Source of the DNA: Archangium lipolyticum
GTDB taxonomy: Bacteria > Myxococcota > Myxococcia > Myxococcales > Myxococcaceae
Direction of reading: 5' to 3'
NCBI RefSeq assembly: GCF_024623785.1
Contig: NZ_JANKBZ010000003.1
Coordinates: forward strand, 496,001-560,000
Length of the DNA stretch: 64,000 bases
The notes beneath the pieces are model-generated. The model had not been told where the DNA came from and made no database searches. It was given only the letters and a program-made list of their open reading frames with translations. Positions 41,471 through 50,359 of this stretch are shown here, piece by piece (position 1 is the first letter of the stretch; every line of letters begins with the position of its first letter). A program made the translations under genes and the position numbers.

Positions 41471-42183
41471 AGCTCCACCTCTCCCCCACCCTGCTCCTCC
41501 TGGCCCTCTGCGCGTGCGGCTCGCGCGAGGAAGGCATCCAGCTCCACCTCAACCTCGCCCTCCGTCCCGCCGGGAACGCGCTCTCCGAGAACGCCACCCG
41601 CTCGTTCACCAACGCCCAGGGCGATCGCATCACCCTGAGCCGCGCCTACGTCACCCTCAGCAGCGTGGAGATCTTCCCCTGCCCGACCACCAGTGCGTGG
41701 CGGTGGCTGCGTCTGCTCTCTCCCATCGGGACGGCCGAGGCGCACGAGACCAGCAGCCCCCGCAAGCTGGGTGTCCCGCACGTGAGAGGCCTGGAGCGCC
41801 CGGACGGAGAAGCGCTGGTGCTCGGCACCCTGCAACCGCCCCCGGGCAGCTACTGCCGCGCGCGCCTCGTCTTCTCTCCGGCGGACGCGGACGCCGAGGG
41901 CCTGCCCACCGGGGCGAGCATGGAAGGCAAGACCCTGCTGCTGGAAGGCCAGGTCCTCCCCACCGGCGGAGGAGCCGCGCGCCCCTTCCGCCTGGAGACC
42001 CATGGTCTCGCCAGCGCCGAGGTCTCGTTGGAGGGGCTCTCCCTCACCCCGAACGCACCGGAGGCGAGCCGCACCATCCACCTGGCCTATGACCAGTGGC
42101 TGGATGGCGTGGACCCCACCTCGGCCGGAGCCCCGGAGCAGGTGCTGAAGAACCTCGCCCGCTCCACCACGCTCAGCCCCTGA
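41467..42183 (+). CDS. Lipoprotein, possible MbnP-like domain
   Basis: 238 residues. Lipobox ALCAC (Cys17). The mature domain begins QLHLNLALRPAGNALSENATRSFTNAQGDRITLSRAYVTLSSVEIFP, a pattern like MbnP-type copper-associated periplasmic proteins (strand, G, then 'xxGDxxxLSRxxxxLS'). That relation is tentative. One further Cys (SYCRARLVF) could pair within the domain. Coupled to the upstream barrel gene by a four-base overlap. Confidence 0.7.
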   Translation: MKLHLSPTLLLLALCACGSREEGIQLHLNLALRPAGNALSENATRSFTNAQGDRITLSRAYVTLSSVEIFPCPTTSAWRWLRLLSPIGTAEAHETSSPRKLGVPHVRGLERPDGEALVLGTLQPPPGSYCRARLVFSPADADAEGLPTGASMEGKTLLLEGQVLPTGGGAARPFRLETHGLASAEVSLEGLSLTPNAPEASRTIHLAYDQWLDGVDPTSAGAPEQVLKNLARSTTLSP

Positions 42184-42204
42184 ACCTCCCGGATGGCCGC
42201 GTGC

Positions 42205-42993
42205 TCAGCGCAGCTCCGTGCGCTCGAACACGCGGGCACCGAGCACGAGCGCGCCCCACGAGGCCACGAGCGCCACCCCCACCGAGATCAGCCCGAGGCG
42301 GGGCATCGCCGCGTCGAACCAGAGGAGGTTCGGCCCCAGGGTGATCAGGTCCCGCAGCCGCTCGTGGCCCTCGAACAGATCGGGGCGGTAGAGCAGCACC
42401 GCGGTCGGGATCATCGGCACCATCCAAAGCATGAACGCGATGAGGAGCCCCTGGAACGCGTCGCGCACCACGAGCAGCGGGATGACGAGCACGGCGAGCA
42501 GCAGCACCGCCAGGGACGTGAGGACCAGCCCGGCCCCGATCGTCCCCGCCACGCTCACGGAGGAGCCCTCGCCGGTGTAGGGCCGCACGACGAGCGCCGT
42601 GGTCAGGGTCATCACGAGCCCCACGAGCGCGGAGGCAATCAGGATCGGTCCCACCCGTGCCTCCAGGAAGGCGCGGCGGGAGATGGGCTTGCTGAGCAGC
42701 ATCTCGAGCGCCCGGTTCTCCCGAGGCTCGACGAGGGCCCGCATCAGCGCCGAGGCCCCGGCGAAGAAGGTCAGGAGGTAGATGCCGACGTACTCGTTCA
42801 CCAGGATGACGGCACCGAGGCCGCGGATCAGGAACGCGCGCTCCATGAACGCATTGACCGGAGCGGGCAGGAGCGGAATGAGCACGCCCGTCAGCACGAC
42901 CACGCCGACGCCCACGACCAGGGACACGAAGAGCGCCCACCCGATGGCGTGGCGGGCCTCGAGGGCACGGTAGCGAAGGAGGGAGGCCTGCAT
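42205..42993 (-). CDS. ABC-2 type exporter permease B
   Basis: 262 residues from the ATG at 42993, which has GGAGG nine bases upstream; an in-frame GTG at 43002 abuts that site. Six membrane helices, with the ABC-2 signature between helices 2 and 3 (EPRENRALEMLLSKPISRRAFLEARV). Last gene of the TetR/ATPase/permease/permease operon. The two permeases would form the heterodimeric channel. Substrate unknown. Confidence 0.9.
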   Translation of the reverse strand: MQASLLRYRALEARHAIGWALFVSLVVGVGVVVLTGVLIPLLPAPVNAFMERAFLIRGLGAVILVNEYVGIYLLTFFAGASALMRALVEPRENRALEMLLSKPISRRAFLEARVGPILIASALVGLVMTLTTALVVRPYTGEGSSVSVAGTIGAGLVLTSLAVLLLAVLVIPLLVVRDAFQGLLIAFMLWMVPMIPTAVLLYRPDLFEGHERLRDLITLGPNLLWFDAAMPRLGLISVGVALVASWGALVLGARVFERTELR

Positions 42994-42998
42994 GGGAG

Positions 42999-43769
42999 TC
43001 ACACCTCCAGGTGGCGCACGCGCAGGGCGCCGAGAGCGAGCAAGGCCACGTTCATGCCGAGCAGGATGGCGATGGGTCCCAGCACGTGCCCGGGGCTCAG
43101 GTCATCCACGTGACCGAGCACGGAGATGCCCTGGGTGATGGGGTTGAAGAGGGAGGCCTCGCGCCAGGCGGGGTTGTAGAAGCCGATGAACGCCAGGCCC
43201 ACGAGCAGGAAGAGCACCAGCAGGCTCACCAGGGCCGCCAGCGAGCGCCTCTGGACGAGCACGGCCACGAGGGCGCTGAGGCAGACGGCGAAGAACGCGG
43301 CGAAGAGGTGCACCGCCATCGAGGCGAAGAACAGCCCCGGACGAAAGCCCGGCAGGGTGCGGGCGACGATGGGCGCGGCCAGCAGGTGGCCACCGACGTA
43401 GAGCAGCGCCATGACGCCGCAGGCGGAGAGCGTGCGCACCAGGAAGTACGCGACGGGTGACACGGGCTTGGACAGCAGCACCTGGAGCACGCCCGTCTCG
43501 CGCTCGCGGATGACCAGGCCTCCCGCGAGCACCACGCCCAGTATGACGATGGTCTTGTTCATCGCCAGGTCGGTCCACACGAAGAGGAAGATCATGAAGG
43601 GGTCGGACGTCCCGAACCACCCATTCAAGGCCGACAGCACGTGAGCGGGCGGCTTCGCGGCGATGAAGGGTATGGAGAACGCCGCATAGACCATCATGGC
43701 CGCCGCCAGCAGCGTCTTCCGCTCGCGGAGCGAGGCACACATGTCGAGCCAGAGCAGGCGCGCCTTCAT
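42999..43769 (-). CDS. ABC-2 type exporter permease A
   Basis: 256 residues from the ATG at 43769, which overlaps the ATPase stop (ATGA). Six membrane segments and the same ABC-2 loop (IRERETGVLQVLLSKPVSPVAYFLVRTL). Its stop is six bases before the ATG of permease B. The two permeases resemble each other, as in NosY-like or drug-export pairs. Inner membrane. Confidence 0.9.
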   Translation of the reverse strand: MKARLLWLDMCASLRERKTLLAAAMMVYAAFSIPFIAAKPPAHVLSALNGWFGTSDPFMIFLFVWTDLAMNKTIVILGVVLAGGLVIRERETGVLQVLLSKPVSPVAYFLVRTLSACGVMALLYVGGHLLAAPIVARTLPGFRPGLFFASMAVHLFAAFFAVCLSALVAVLVQRRSLAALVSLLVLFLLVGLAFIGFYNPAWREASLFNPITQGISVLGHVDDLSPGHVLGPIAILLGMNVALLALGALRVRHLEV

Positions 43770-44498
43770 GCCGCCCTCCGCGCGAGCGACAGGTAGAGCT
43801 CGTCCATGTTCGTGGAGCGGTGCTCGCTCTTGAGCGCCTCGATGGGTCCGAAGGCGACGAGCTGACCCCGGTGCAGCACCGCCACGCGCCGGCACAGCGT
43901 CTCGATGTCCGACAGGATGTGGCTGGAGAAGAGCACGGTGACGCCGCGCTCACCGGAGAGCCGGCGCAGGTGCTCCAGCAGCTCGTAGCGGCCGAGCGGA
44001 TCCAACCCCGAGGTCGGCTCGTCCAGCAGCAGCAGGCGGGGCTCGTTGATGAGCGCCTGGGCGAGCCCCACCTTCTGCGTCATGCCGGTGGAGAAGCCCC
44101 CGAGCTTCCGGTCCGCCGCCGCCTCCAACCCGAAGAGCTGGAGCAGCGACTGGATGCGCGGCTCGGAGACCTCGGGCTCGAGGCCGAACATGGCGGCCAC
44201 GTAGGCGAGGAACTGGCGCGGCGTCATGTGGGCCGGGAGCGCGTAGCTGGCGGGGAGGAAGCCACATTGGCGGCGCACCTCGAGGCTCTCGCGCACCACG
44301 TCATGGCCGAGCACCCGCGCGCTGCCCGAGGTGGGGCGCGTCAACCCGAGCAGCATCCGGAGCGTGGTCGTCTTCCCCGCGCCGTTGTGCCCCATGAAGC
44401 CGAAGATCTCCCCGGGCTCCACGTGGAAGCTCACCCCGTCCACGGCTCGCACGGAGCCGTAGACGCGGGTCAGCCGATCAATCTCGATGGCATGCATG
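43766..44498 (-). CDS. ABC transporter ATP-binding protein (exporter)
   Basis: 243 residues from the ATG at 44498 (AAGGGG seven bases upstream). Complete ABC ATPase: Walker A GHNGAGKTT, Q-loop near CGFLPASYAL, signature FSTGMTQKVGLAQAL (variant of LSGGQ), Walker B LLLLDEPTSGLDP, and H-loop SSHI. CcmA/DrrA-type, so it energises the two downstream permeases for export, perhaps of a drug or lipid. The TetR-family gene ends four bases upstream in the same transcript. Confidence 0.95.
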
Positions 44499-44501
44499 GC
44501 A

Positions 44502-45152
44502 TCACCCCTTGTTGGAAACACCCGGCGCGGAGAGACCCGCGATGAAGATGTCGATGACGGCGTCGAGCAGCCGCTCGCGGGAGATGCGGTCTCCCATCGT
44601 GGCGAGCGCGGTGTGGTAGTGCAGGAAGCGCAGCACGCCGAAGACGAAGGGCACCGCCTCGATGTCCAGGTCGGCGCGCAGCTCGCCCCGCTCGATGCCC
44701 TCGCGCACCCAGCCGCGCAGCATCTCCAGCTGGGCATCCGCCTTGCGCGGATTGTCTCCGCTCTCCGCCAGGGAGCGCAGCACCGCCACGTCGGAATCCT
44801 CGCGCAAGAGCCGCTCGAACAAGGCGTCACGGGCGAGCTCGCGGTAGGAGAAGCGCAGCGTGGCGCGCAGCCGCTCGCGGGGCGACTCCAGCGGCATCAC
44901 CTCCGCGACGTACCGGCGCCCTATCTCCTCGAACAGGGACTCGATGACCGCGTGGAGCAGGACCTCCTTGCTCTCGAACTCCAGGTACACGGCGCCCTTG
45001 GCGATACCGGCCTCGCGGGCGATGTCCTCGATGCGGGTGCGCCGGAAGCCGAACCGCTCGAAGTGGCTCTTGGCCACCTGGAGGATGCGCTGGCGCCGGG
45101 CCTCGGCGGACGAGCGGCCAGCGGGCTCGGACGGTTTGGTGGAAACGGCCAT
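44502..45152 (-). CDS. TetR-family repressor of the ABC exporter operon
   Basis: 216 residues. N-terminal TetR helix-turn-helix at about 20-65 (ILQVAKSHFERFGFRRTRIEDIAREAGIAKGAVYLEFESKEVLLHAV), with a C-terminal ligand domain. First gene of the exporter operon, hence an autoregulated local repressor that likely responds to the exported compound. There is no ribosome site before the ATG; a promoter with suitable -35/-10 ends right at the start codon (see promoter entry), so the mRNA is probably leaderless. Confidence 0.92.
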   Translation of the reverse strand: MAVSTKPSEPAGRSSAEARRQRILQVAKSHFERFGFRRTRIEDIAREAGIAKGAVYLEFESKEVLLHAVIESLFEEIGRRYVAEVMPLESPRERLRATLRFSYRELARDALFERLLREDSDVAVLRSLAESGDNPRKADAQLEMLRGWVREGIERGELRADLDIEAVPFVFGVLRFLHYHTALATMGDRISRERLLDAVIDIFIAGLSAPGVSNKG

Positions 45153-45187
45153 ACGAACAACATGACCAGATTCGTATTTTCAGTCAA
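45151..45187 (-). promoter_or_regulatory. Leaderless promoter and TetR operator
   Basis: On the minus strand TTGACT (45187-45182), exactly 17 bases, then CATGTT (45164-45159) form a good vegetative promoter. The expected start point, about seven bases on, is the ATG at 45152 itself. Perfect inverted repeats ATACGAA (45151-45157) and TTCGTAT (45171-45177) flank the -10 region and overlap the start codon, a typical TetR operator that would occlude RNA polymerase. Confidence 0.7.
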
Positions 45188-45266
45188 ATGGTCACGAAAA
45201 GAAGCCCGCTCGCCCGTGGAGCCGGGGAGCGGGCACCTTGGAAGAAACCCGAGTCCTATCGCTGGG

Positions 45267-45788
45267 TTACTTCGCCTCGGGGGCGGGTGACGTCTCGGCG
45301 GGTGGCTTCAGCGAGAAGGGGCTCGGGGGCGGGTGGCGCGCGTACGGGTCGGCCCGCGTGAGCATCCGGGTGGAGGAGCTCTCCGCCCAGGACGCCAGCG
45401 CACCCGTCTCCACCACCGAGGCGCTCCGGCCGATGACCTTCCAGGTTCGGACCTCGATGAGGCGCAGATCGGCGGCGACCCGCCCGGTGGAGAGCGGGCG
45501 CAGACGCAGGTGCAACAGGCGCGAGGTACCGGAGAGCCCGGGGGCCGCCACCAGGCAGCGCACATCCGCCTGACAGCCTTCACCCCGGGACTTGAGGTAG
45601 CCACCGAGGTCCACGAAGGGCGCCTCGAGCCGGGTGCCGAGCGTGCGCCCCGCGTCGGAGGCCAGCTTCTCCAGACCGGGCGCCGAGGTGGACACCACGG
45701 CCAGGGAGGAATCAGCGGAGGACGGAGCGGGCTGGGACGGACCCGGCTCCGCGGAGAGCAGGAGCAGCGTGAGCGCGGTGAGCATCAT
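45267..45788 (-). CDS. Secreted hypothetical protein
   Basis: 173 residues from the first ATG of the ATGATG pair (45788), with GGAGAGGG upstream. A signal peptide is followed by Ser/Pro-rich sequence. The domain (GLEKLASDAGRTLGTRLEAPFVDLG, LLHLRLRPLSTGRVAADLRLIEVRTWKVIGRSASVV) resembles a small periplasmic module found after FlgT/TolB-like signal sequences, but no family is assigned. A two-Cys pair (CQADVRC) could form a disulfide. Fourteen bases after the first barrel protein gene, likely one operon with the two barrel genes upstream. Confidence 0.65.
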   Translation of the reverse strand: MMLTALTLLLLSAEPGPSQPAPSSADSSLAVVSTSAPGLEKLASDAGRTLGTRLEAPFVDLGGYLKSRGEGCQADVRCLVAAPGLSGTSRLLHLRLRPLSTGRVAADLRLIEVRTWKVIGRSASVVETGALASWAESSSTRMLTRADPYARHPPPSPFSLKPPAETSPAPEAK

Positions 45789-45802
45789 CGGAGCACCCTC
45801 TC

Positions 45803-46894
45803 CTACCAACCATAGCTCGCGGAGAGTCCCAGCGTCGGCCCACCGCCCACGGAGGCGCGAGCCTGGTAACCGGCCTGGGCGCCGATGAGGATGGCCTCGG
45901 TGAGCTGGTAGTCCACGCCGTAGAGCAGCCGCACGCCCGTGGGTCCCGAGGGGACATTCGTCACCTGCACCGCGGCGTTCATGGGGAAGCGCGGCACGGT
46001 GTCCCAGACGAGCCGGACGGTTCCCGTACCGCCGAGACCCGCCGTGTACTCGCCGCCGATCTCCGCATGCGAGCCGTGGGGCCGGCCGATGCGGATCTTC
46101 CCGCCGAACCCCGCCGAGAAGCCGGTCACGTTGCCTCCCAGCGTCAGGCGCAGTCCGAGGCCGAAGAAGGGGTTGAAGCCCACGTCCACCTCGGAGAAGC
46201 CATAGTCGAGGCCCGGTCGCTGCTCCGGCCGGGGGGGCTCCCCCGGGGCCGTCAGTCCGAAGGCCGGCGTGTGCGCGCGCAGGTGGCCCACGCCGATGCG
46301 GATGGAGTCGATCCGCAGGCCGCCCACCTGGGTGAGCAACCTGTAGAGGTAGTCCGCCTCCAGGCGGTAGTACTGGTCCTGGTAGCGCATGCCGTTGATC
46401 GTCTGCGAGCCATAGTCGACGTACTCGGCGGAGGCGCGCACGCGCGAGCGCCGCTGCCCGTACACGGCCAGCAGGGCCTCGCGCTCCAGCGAGGACTGGG
46501 GCACGTCGACGAGCACCGGATAGGGCGCTCCGGCACTGGCGAAGCGCACCGACTCCACCCCCTCGGTGTCCCGGGCGGTGAGGTAGTACTCCACGGACAC
46601 GCGCTGCTCGGCGGTGATGGGGATGACGGCCGCGTAGGTGCCGTCGGAGCTGAGCTCGAAGGCCGTCTCGCGGAAGTCCTTCTCCTCGGCGGAGCGGTGG
46701 TGGGCGACGAGCGCCCCGAGCCGCCAGGCGGGAGCCACCTCGGCGCGGAGCACGAGCGAGGTACCGGCGGTCACCTGGGCGGCCGGGACGTGCCGCACCT
46801 CGAGGGGCTCCGGAGGTGGAGGCGGGGTGGCAGCCGCCGGCGTCTGGGCGGCGAGCAGCAGGAGAAGACAGGTGGCGGTGGAAAGGGTCATCAT
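45803..46894 (-). CDS. Exported protein with Ig-like N-terminal domain and C-terminal beta-barrel (paralogue 1)
   Basis: 363 residues. Signal peptide (LLLLLAAQTPAAA). Residues about 30-130 form an Ig/fibronectin-like domain (VSVEYYLTARDTEGVES). The rest has barrel strands, including EYVDYGSQTINGMRYQDQYYRLEADYLYRL and YGFSEVDVGFNPFFGLGLRLTLGG, ending LGLSASYGW as outer-membrane proteins do. The next upstream gene is a clear paralogue. Role unknown; probably a surface structure assembled from both. Confidence 0.72.
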   Translation of the reverse strand: MMTLSTATCLLLLLAAQTPAAATPPPPPEPLEVRHVPAAQVTAGTSLVLRAEVAPAWRLGALVAHHRSAEEKDFRETAFELSSDGTYAAVIPITAEQRVSVEYYLTARDTEGVESVRFASAGAPYPVLVDVPQSSLEREALLAVYGQRRSRVRASAEYVDYGSQTINGMRYQDQYYRLEADYLYRLLTQVGGLRIDSIRIGVGHLRAHTPAFGLTAPGEPPRPEQRPGLDYGFSEVDVGFNPFFGLGLRLTLGGNVTGFSAGFGGKIRIGRPHGSHAEIGGEYTAGLGGTGTVRLVWDTVPRFPMNAAVQVTNVPSGPTGVRLLYGVDYQLTEAILIGAQAGYQARASVGGGPTLGLSASYGW

Positions 46895-46917
46895 GGAAGG
46901 CGTTCTCCCGGAGTCCG

Positions 46918-48471
46918 CTACCAGTGGAAGGTGGAGCCCACCCCGAGGGTGAGGCCGGAGTGGTTGATGTCGCGCAGCTGGTAGCCCACGCGGCCGGTCA
47001 CATCGAGCCAGGGCGTCACGGAGCGGCCCACCGTGTAGATGAGGCGCACGCCGAGGTCCTCGCCGATGGGCTCGTTGGTGACGACGACCTCGGCGCTCAT
47101 GGGCCAGCCGCGCACGGCGTCCCAGGCGAGCGCGAGGCTGGCGCGCTGGCCGATGCCCGCGATGGTGGCGCCGCGGACGAGCAGGGACGTGCCCATCTCG
47201 CTGCCGATGCGCAGGCCGAGATCCAACCCGCCCTTGAGGCCCTCGCGGTTCACACCGGCGCTGCCCTTCACCAGCATGGAGAGCGAGGGATGGAGACGCA
47301 GCTCCAGCTCGGTGAAGCCATAGGTGTAGCCCACCAGCTGGCTGGGGCCGCCCGTGTCGAGCAGCTCGCGGCGAGTGCCGGTGCCCCGGTAGCTGCCGAA
47401 GCCCACGCGCACCGCGTGCAGCGCCGTCTGGACGCGGTAGAGGAAGTCCGCCTCGAAGAGGTTGTAGACGTCGTTGCCCTTGAAGCGGTTGAAGTCGACG
47501 TACTCGTCGCTGACGCGCACCCGGCTGCGGCCGCGGAGCACGATGCGCTCGTCGCGCGGCGGGCGGCGGATGTCGATGTGCTGCGGGCGGGTGGCGCTGC
47601 CGGCGGCGGCGAGCGTGGTGCCCTCGGGGTCCACGGCCTCGACGTAGTACTCGACGGCCGGCATCACCGCCGCGCCCTCGGGCAGCGTGGCGCGGAAGTG
47701 TCCATGGGGCTCCGCGGTCATGTGGACGGTGCGGAAGGTGGGCGAGCCCTGCTCGCGCCAGTGCACCATCGCCGCGCGAGGCGTGGGCCCGGCGAGGCTC
47801 GAGAGGCCGATGGTGAGGCTCTCATCGGTGAGCGCGCTGGTGGGGGCGCTCACCTTGAGGACGGGCGCCACCGCGGCGGCGGGCACTCCGGCGGCCGAGG
47901 CCGACGCGGGGGCCTCATGCAGGAGCGCGATCTCCGAGCGGATGGGGCCGGCCAGGTCCGTCTGGGGCCAGGCGGCGAGGAAGTCCTCCCAGACCTTCGC
48001 ACGCTCGGCGGGCGGGAGCTTCAGGGCGGCGTTCCACGCGGTGCGCAGGGCGGTGCGCTCGGCGTCGGAGGGGCCCGCGGTGGAGGGCGCGGAGGCCAGG
48101 GGCGCCTGCGTGGGAGCGGGCGCGGCGGGACGCTCGCGCGGCGCGGGTGGATTCACCGGCTCCACCTCGTCCCCCACCTCCAGGCGGGAGAGGAGCTCCT
48201 CCGGGGCGGAGATGCGCGAGAGTGTCTCGCCGGCCTCCAGCACCTCCACCTCGCCCAGGAGGAACCGGTCGCGCATCACCTTACCCGTGGCCGGGTGGCG
48301 CGCCTCGACGACGCGGTAGACGCGCAGCCGCTCACCGGAGCGCGTGGCATCCGCGCGCCCGAGGTCGACGAATGCGTCCGCGCCCTCGATGCGCAGGACG
48401 TAGGCCGGACGCGTCGCCGCGAGCGCGGGAGCGGACAGCAGCAACAGGAGGAGGAACGGGAGCCTCATCAT
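46918..48471 (-). CDS. Exported protein with FlgT-like and Ig-like domains plus beta-barrel (paralogue 2)
   Basis: 517 residues. Signal peptide, then a ~90-residue module (AYVLRIEGADAFVDLGRADATRSGERLRVYR) of the FlgT C-terminal/TolB type and a Pro/Ala linker. The Ig-like domain contains PAVEYYVEAVDPEGT, and the barrel repeats paralogue 1: EYVDFNRFKGNDVYNLFEADFLYRV, YGFTELELRLHPSLS, ending GLTLGVGSTFHW. Gene order 2-1-hypothetical with gaps of 23 and 14 bases suggests one operon. Confidence 0.72.
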   Translation of the reverse strand: MMRLPFLLLLLLSAPALAATRPAYVLRIEGADAFVDLGRADATRSGERLRVYRVVEARHPATGKVMRDRFLLGEVEVLEAGETLSRISAPEELLSRLEVGDEVEPVNPPAPRERPAAPAPTQAPLASAPSTAGPSDAERTALRTAWNAALKLPPAERAKVWEDFLAAWPQTDLAGPIRSEIALLHEAPASASAAGVPAAAVAPVLKVSAPTSALTDESLTIGLSSLAGPTPRAAMVHWREQGSPTFRTVHMTAEPHGHFRATLPEGAAVMPAVEYYVEAVDPEGTTLAAAGSATRPQHIDIRRPPRDERIVLRGRSRVRVSDEYVDFNRFKGNDVYNLFEADFLYRVQTALHAVRVGFGSYRGTGTRRELLDTGGPSQLVGYTYGFTELELRLHPSLSMLVKGSAGVNREGLKGGLDLGLRIGSEMGTSLLVRGATIAGIGQRASLALAWDAVRGWPMSAEVVVTNEPIGEDLGVRLIYTVGRSVTPWLDVTGRVGYQLRDINHSGLTLGVGSTFHW

Positions 48472-48666
48472 GACCTCTGGGTGACCCGACGTGCCGGGGC
48501 CAGGCGCCCCAGGCGTGGGGCACCCGGCTCCCCCTGCGTGCTTCGTGCCAACTTTCGAGCAAAGAGGGAAATCTCCGCTGGGAAGCGACGGCGCGAGCCC
48601 GGCCCTGGCCAAGGGCTTCGCGTTCCCTGTGCACCGGGGTTCACATCTGCGCAGGGGCGGGCAGGA

Positions 48667-48718
48667 GGGTTTCCCGTACATGGGGGTTGGCCGCCCGGAA
48701 GCGGGCGGTTAGAAACCC
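48667..48718 (+). ncRNA. Structured 5' leader that can fold as a three-way junction
   Basis: GGGTTTC (48667-48673) pairs perfectly with GAAACCC (48712-48718). Enclosed are CCC-GTACAT-GGG (48674 on) and a strong hairpin, GCCGCCCG-GAAG-CGGGCGGT (48690-48709). The element ends ten bases before the ATP-binding gene start, which lacks a normal ribosome site, so folding could gate translation. It matches no riboswitch consensus that I know (TPP consensus absent). Inferred from base-pairing only. Confidence 0.4.
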
Positions 48719-48727
48719 ATTCCCCAC

Positions 48728-49546
48728 ATGGCTTCTCCCGGCCCGTCCCCTTCCACACCTCCCCCGATCGATGACGGCAAGGGAGGCGTGCACGTGCGGA
48801 TCGCCAACCTGCGGCGCACCTTCCCGGGAGGCATCCCGGTTCTGGACGGGATGACGCTGGACATCGCCGCGGGCTCCTTCGTGGCCCTGGTGGGCCCTTC
48901 CGGCTGCGGCAAGTCCACCCTGCTGCGCCTGGTGGCCGGGCTGGACAGGCCGGACGCGGGCACCCTCTCCTTCTCCCCCGCCCTCGAGCGCACCCGGGAT
49001 ACGCGCGCGCCCATCGCCTACGTCTTCCAGGACGCGCACCTGCTGCCCTGGCGCTCCGTGCTGGACAACGCGGCCCTGCCGCTGGAGCTGACCGGGGTAG
49101 CGGCCATGGAGCGCCGGGAGGCGGCGCGAGCGATGCTGGAGCACGTGGGGCTCGGTGATGCCACCTCGCGCTACCCGGCCGAGCTCTCCGGCGGCATGCG
49201 CATGCGCGTCTCCCTGGCCCGCGCGCTCGTCACCCGGCCCCGGCTACTGCTGCTGGACGAGCCCTTCGCGGCGCTCGACGAGCTGACGCGCAACCGGCTG
49301 GACGACCAGCTCCGCGTGCTGTGGCGGGAGCTGGGGATGACCGTCCTCTTCGTCACCCACTCGCTCTCCGAGGCGGCCTATCTGGCCGAGCGCGCCGTGG
49401 TGCTGTCCCGGCGGCCAGCGCGGGTGATGCTGGATCATCGGCTCGCCCTCCCCGCGGAGCGCAACGCCGCCCTGCGCGCCACGCCCGAGTTCGCCCGGGA
49501 GATGGGCCTGCTGCACCAGGCCCTGGAGCGAGGAGAGTCCCTATGA
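48728..49546 (+). CDS. ABC transporter ATP-binding protein (nitrate/sulfonate/taurine/thiamine-precursor type)
   Basis: 272 residues, canonical ABC ATPase with Walker A VGPSGCGKST, Q-loop FQDAHLLPW, signature LSGGMRMRVSLARAL and Walker B LLLLDEPFAALDE; the Q-loop and signature are those of the TauB/SsuB/ThiZ group. The protein ends with the typical tail of that group (MGLLHQALERGESL). First of three genes with permease and substrate-binding lipoprotein; its stop overlaps the permease ATG by four bases. Substrate undecided; see the binding protein. Confidence 0.93.
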   Translation: MASPGPSPSTPPPIDDGKGGVHVRIANLRRTFPGGIPVLDGMTLDIAAGSFVALVGPSGCGKSTLLRLVAGLDRPDAGTLSFSPALERTRDTRAPIAYVFQDAHLLPWRSVLDNAALPLELTGVAAMERREAARAMLEHVGLGDATSRYPAELSGGMRMRVSLARALVTRPRLLLLDEPFAALDELTRNRLDDQLRVLWRELGMTVLFVTHSLSEAAYLAERAVVLSRRPARVMLDHRLALPAERNAALRATPEFAREMGLLHQALERGESL

Positions 49547-50325
49547 AGACCGAGGCCCTCCGCTCGGCCCTGGCGCCGCTGGCCGCGCTCGCCATCCTCC
49601 TGGTGCTGTGGGAGTCCCTGACGCGCCTGCTCGCCATCCCTCTCTGGCTGCTGCCACCCCCCTCGGCCATCGCCGCCGCGGGAGCCCGCGATGCGTCCAC
49701 CCTGCTGGGCGCGGCGATCACCACGGGCCGCTCGGCGCTGGTGGGCTTCGGGCTGAGCACGGTGGTGGGCGTGCTGGCCGCCATCATCCTCGCCTCCTCG
49801 CGGCTGCTGGAGCGGGCGCTCTACCCATACACCCTCTTCCTGCAGACGGTGCCCATCGTCGCCGTCGCCCCGCTGCTGGTGCTGTGGTTCGGCCCGGGGG
49901 CGCGCGCGGTGGCCATCTCGTCCTTCATCGTCTCGCTCTTCCCCGTCATCGCCAACACGCTCAGCGGGCTGCGCTCGGTGGAGCCGCCGCTGAGGGATCT
50001 GTTCCGCCTCTATGGCGCGCGCCGGGTGGCCAGACTGTGGAAGCTGGAGCTGCCCGCGTCGCTGCCGCACCTGTTCACCGGCCTGCGCATCGCCTCGGGG
50101 CTGGCCGTCATCGGCGCCATCGTGGGCGAGTTCGTCGCCGGCTTCTCCGAGGACGCCGCCGGGCTGGGCATCCTGGTGCTGTCGGCCTACCGGCAGCTGC
50201 GCACGGATCTGCTCTTCGCCGCCGTGCTGGCGGCCTCGGTGCTGGGCCTGGTGCTGTTCGGCGCGGTGAGCCTGACGGGCTCCCGGCTGCTGAGGCGCTG
50301 GCACCCGTCGGCCTCGGGCTCGTGA
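49543..50325 (+). CDS. ABC transporter permease (TauC/SsuC/ThiX type)
   Basis: 260 residues, six membrane segments. The EAA loop that docks the ATPase is LFRLYGARRVARLWKLELPASLPHLFTGLRIASGLAVIGAIVGE. Full-length and overlapping the ATPase gene by ATGA. Inner membrane, probably a homodimer. Confidence 0.93.
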   Translation: MKTEALRSALAPLAALAILLVLWESLTRLLAIPLWLLPPPSAIAAAGARDASTLLGAAITTGRSALVGFGLSTVVGVLAAIILASSRLLERALYPYTLFLQTVPIVAVAPLLVLWFGPGARAVAISSFIVSLFPVIANTLSGLRSVEPPLRDLFRLYGARRVARLWKLELPASLPHLFTGLRIASGLAVIGAIVGEFVAGFSEDAAGLGILVLSAYRQLRTDLLFAAVLAASVLGLVLFGAVSLTGSRLLRRWHPSASGS

Positions 50326-50359
50326 GGGCCATACCCGTTTCGCGTGGAGGGAACCGCAA

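Noticed and set aside
48472..48727. TPP riboswitch before the importer
   Set aside because: The conserved CUGAGA and thiamine-box strings are absent.
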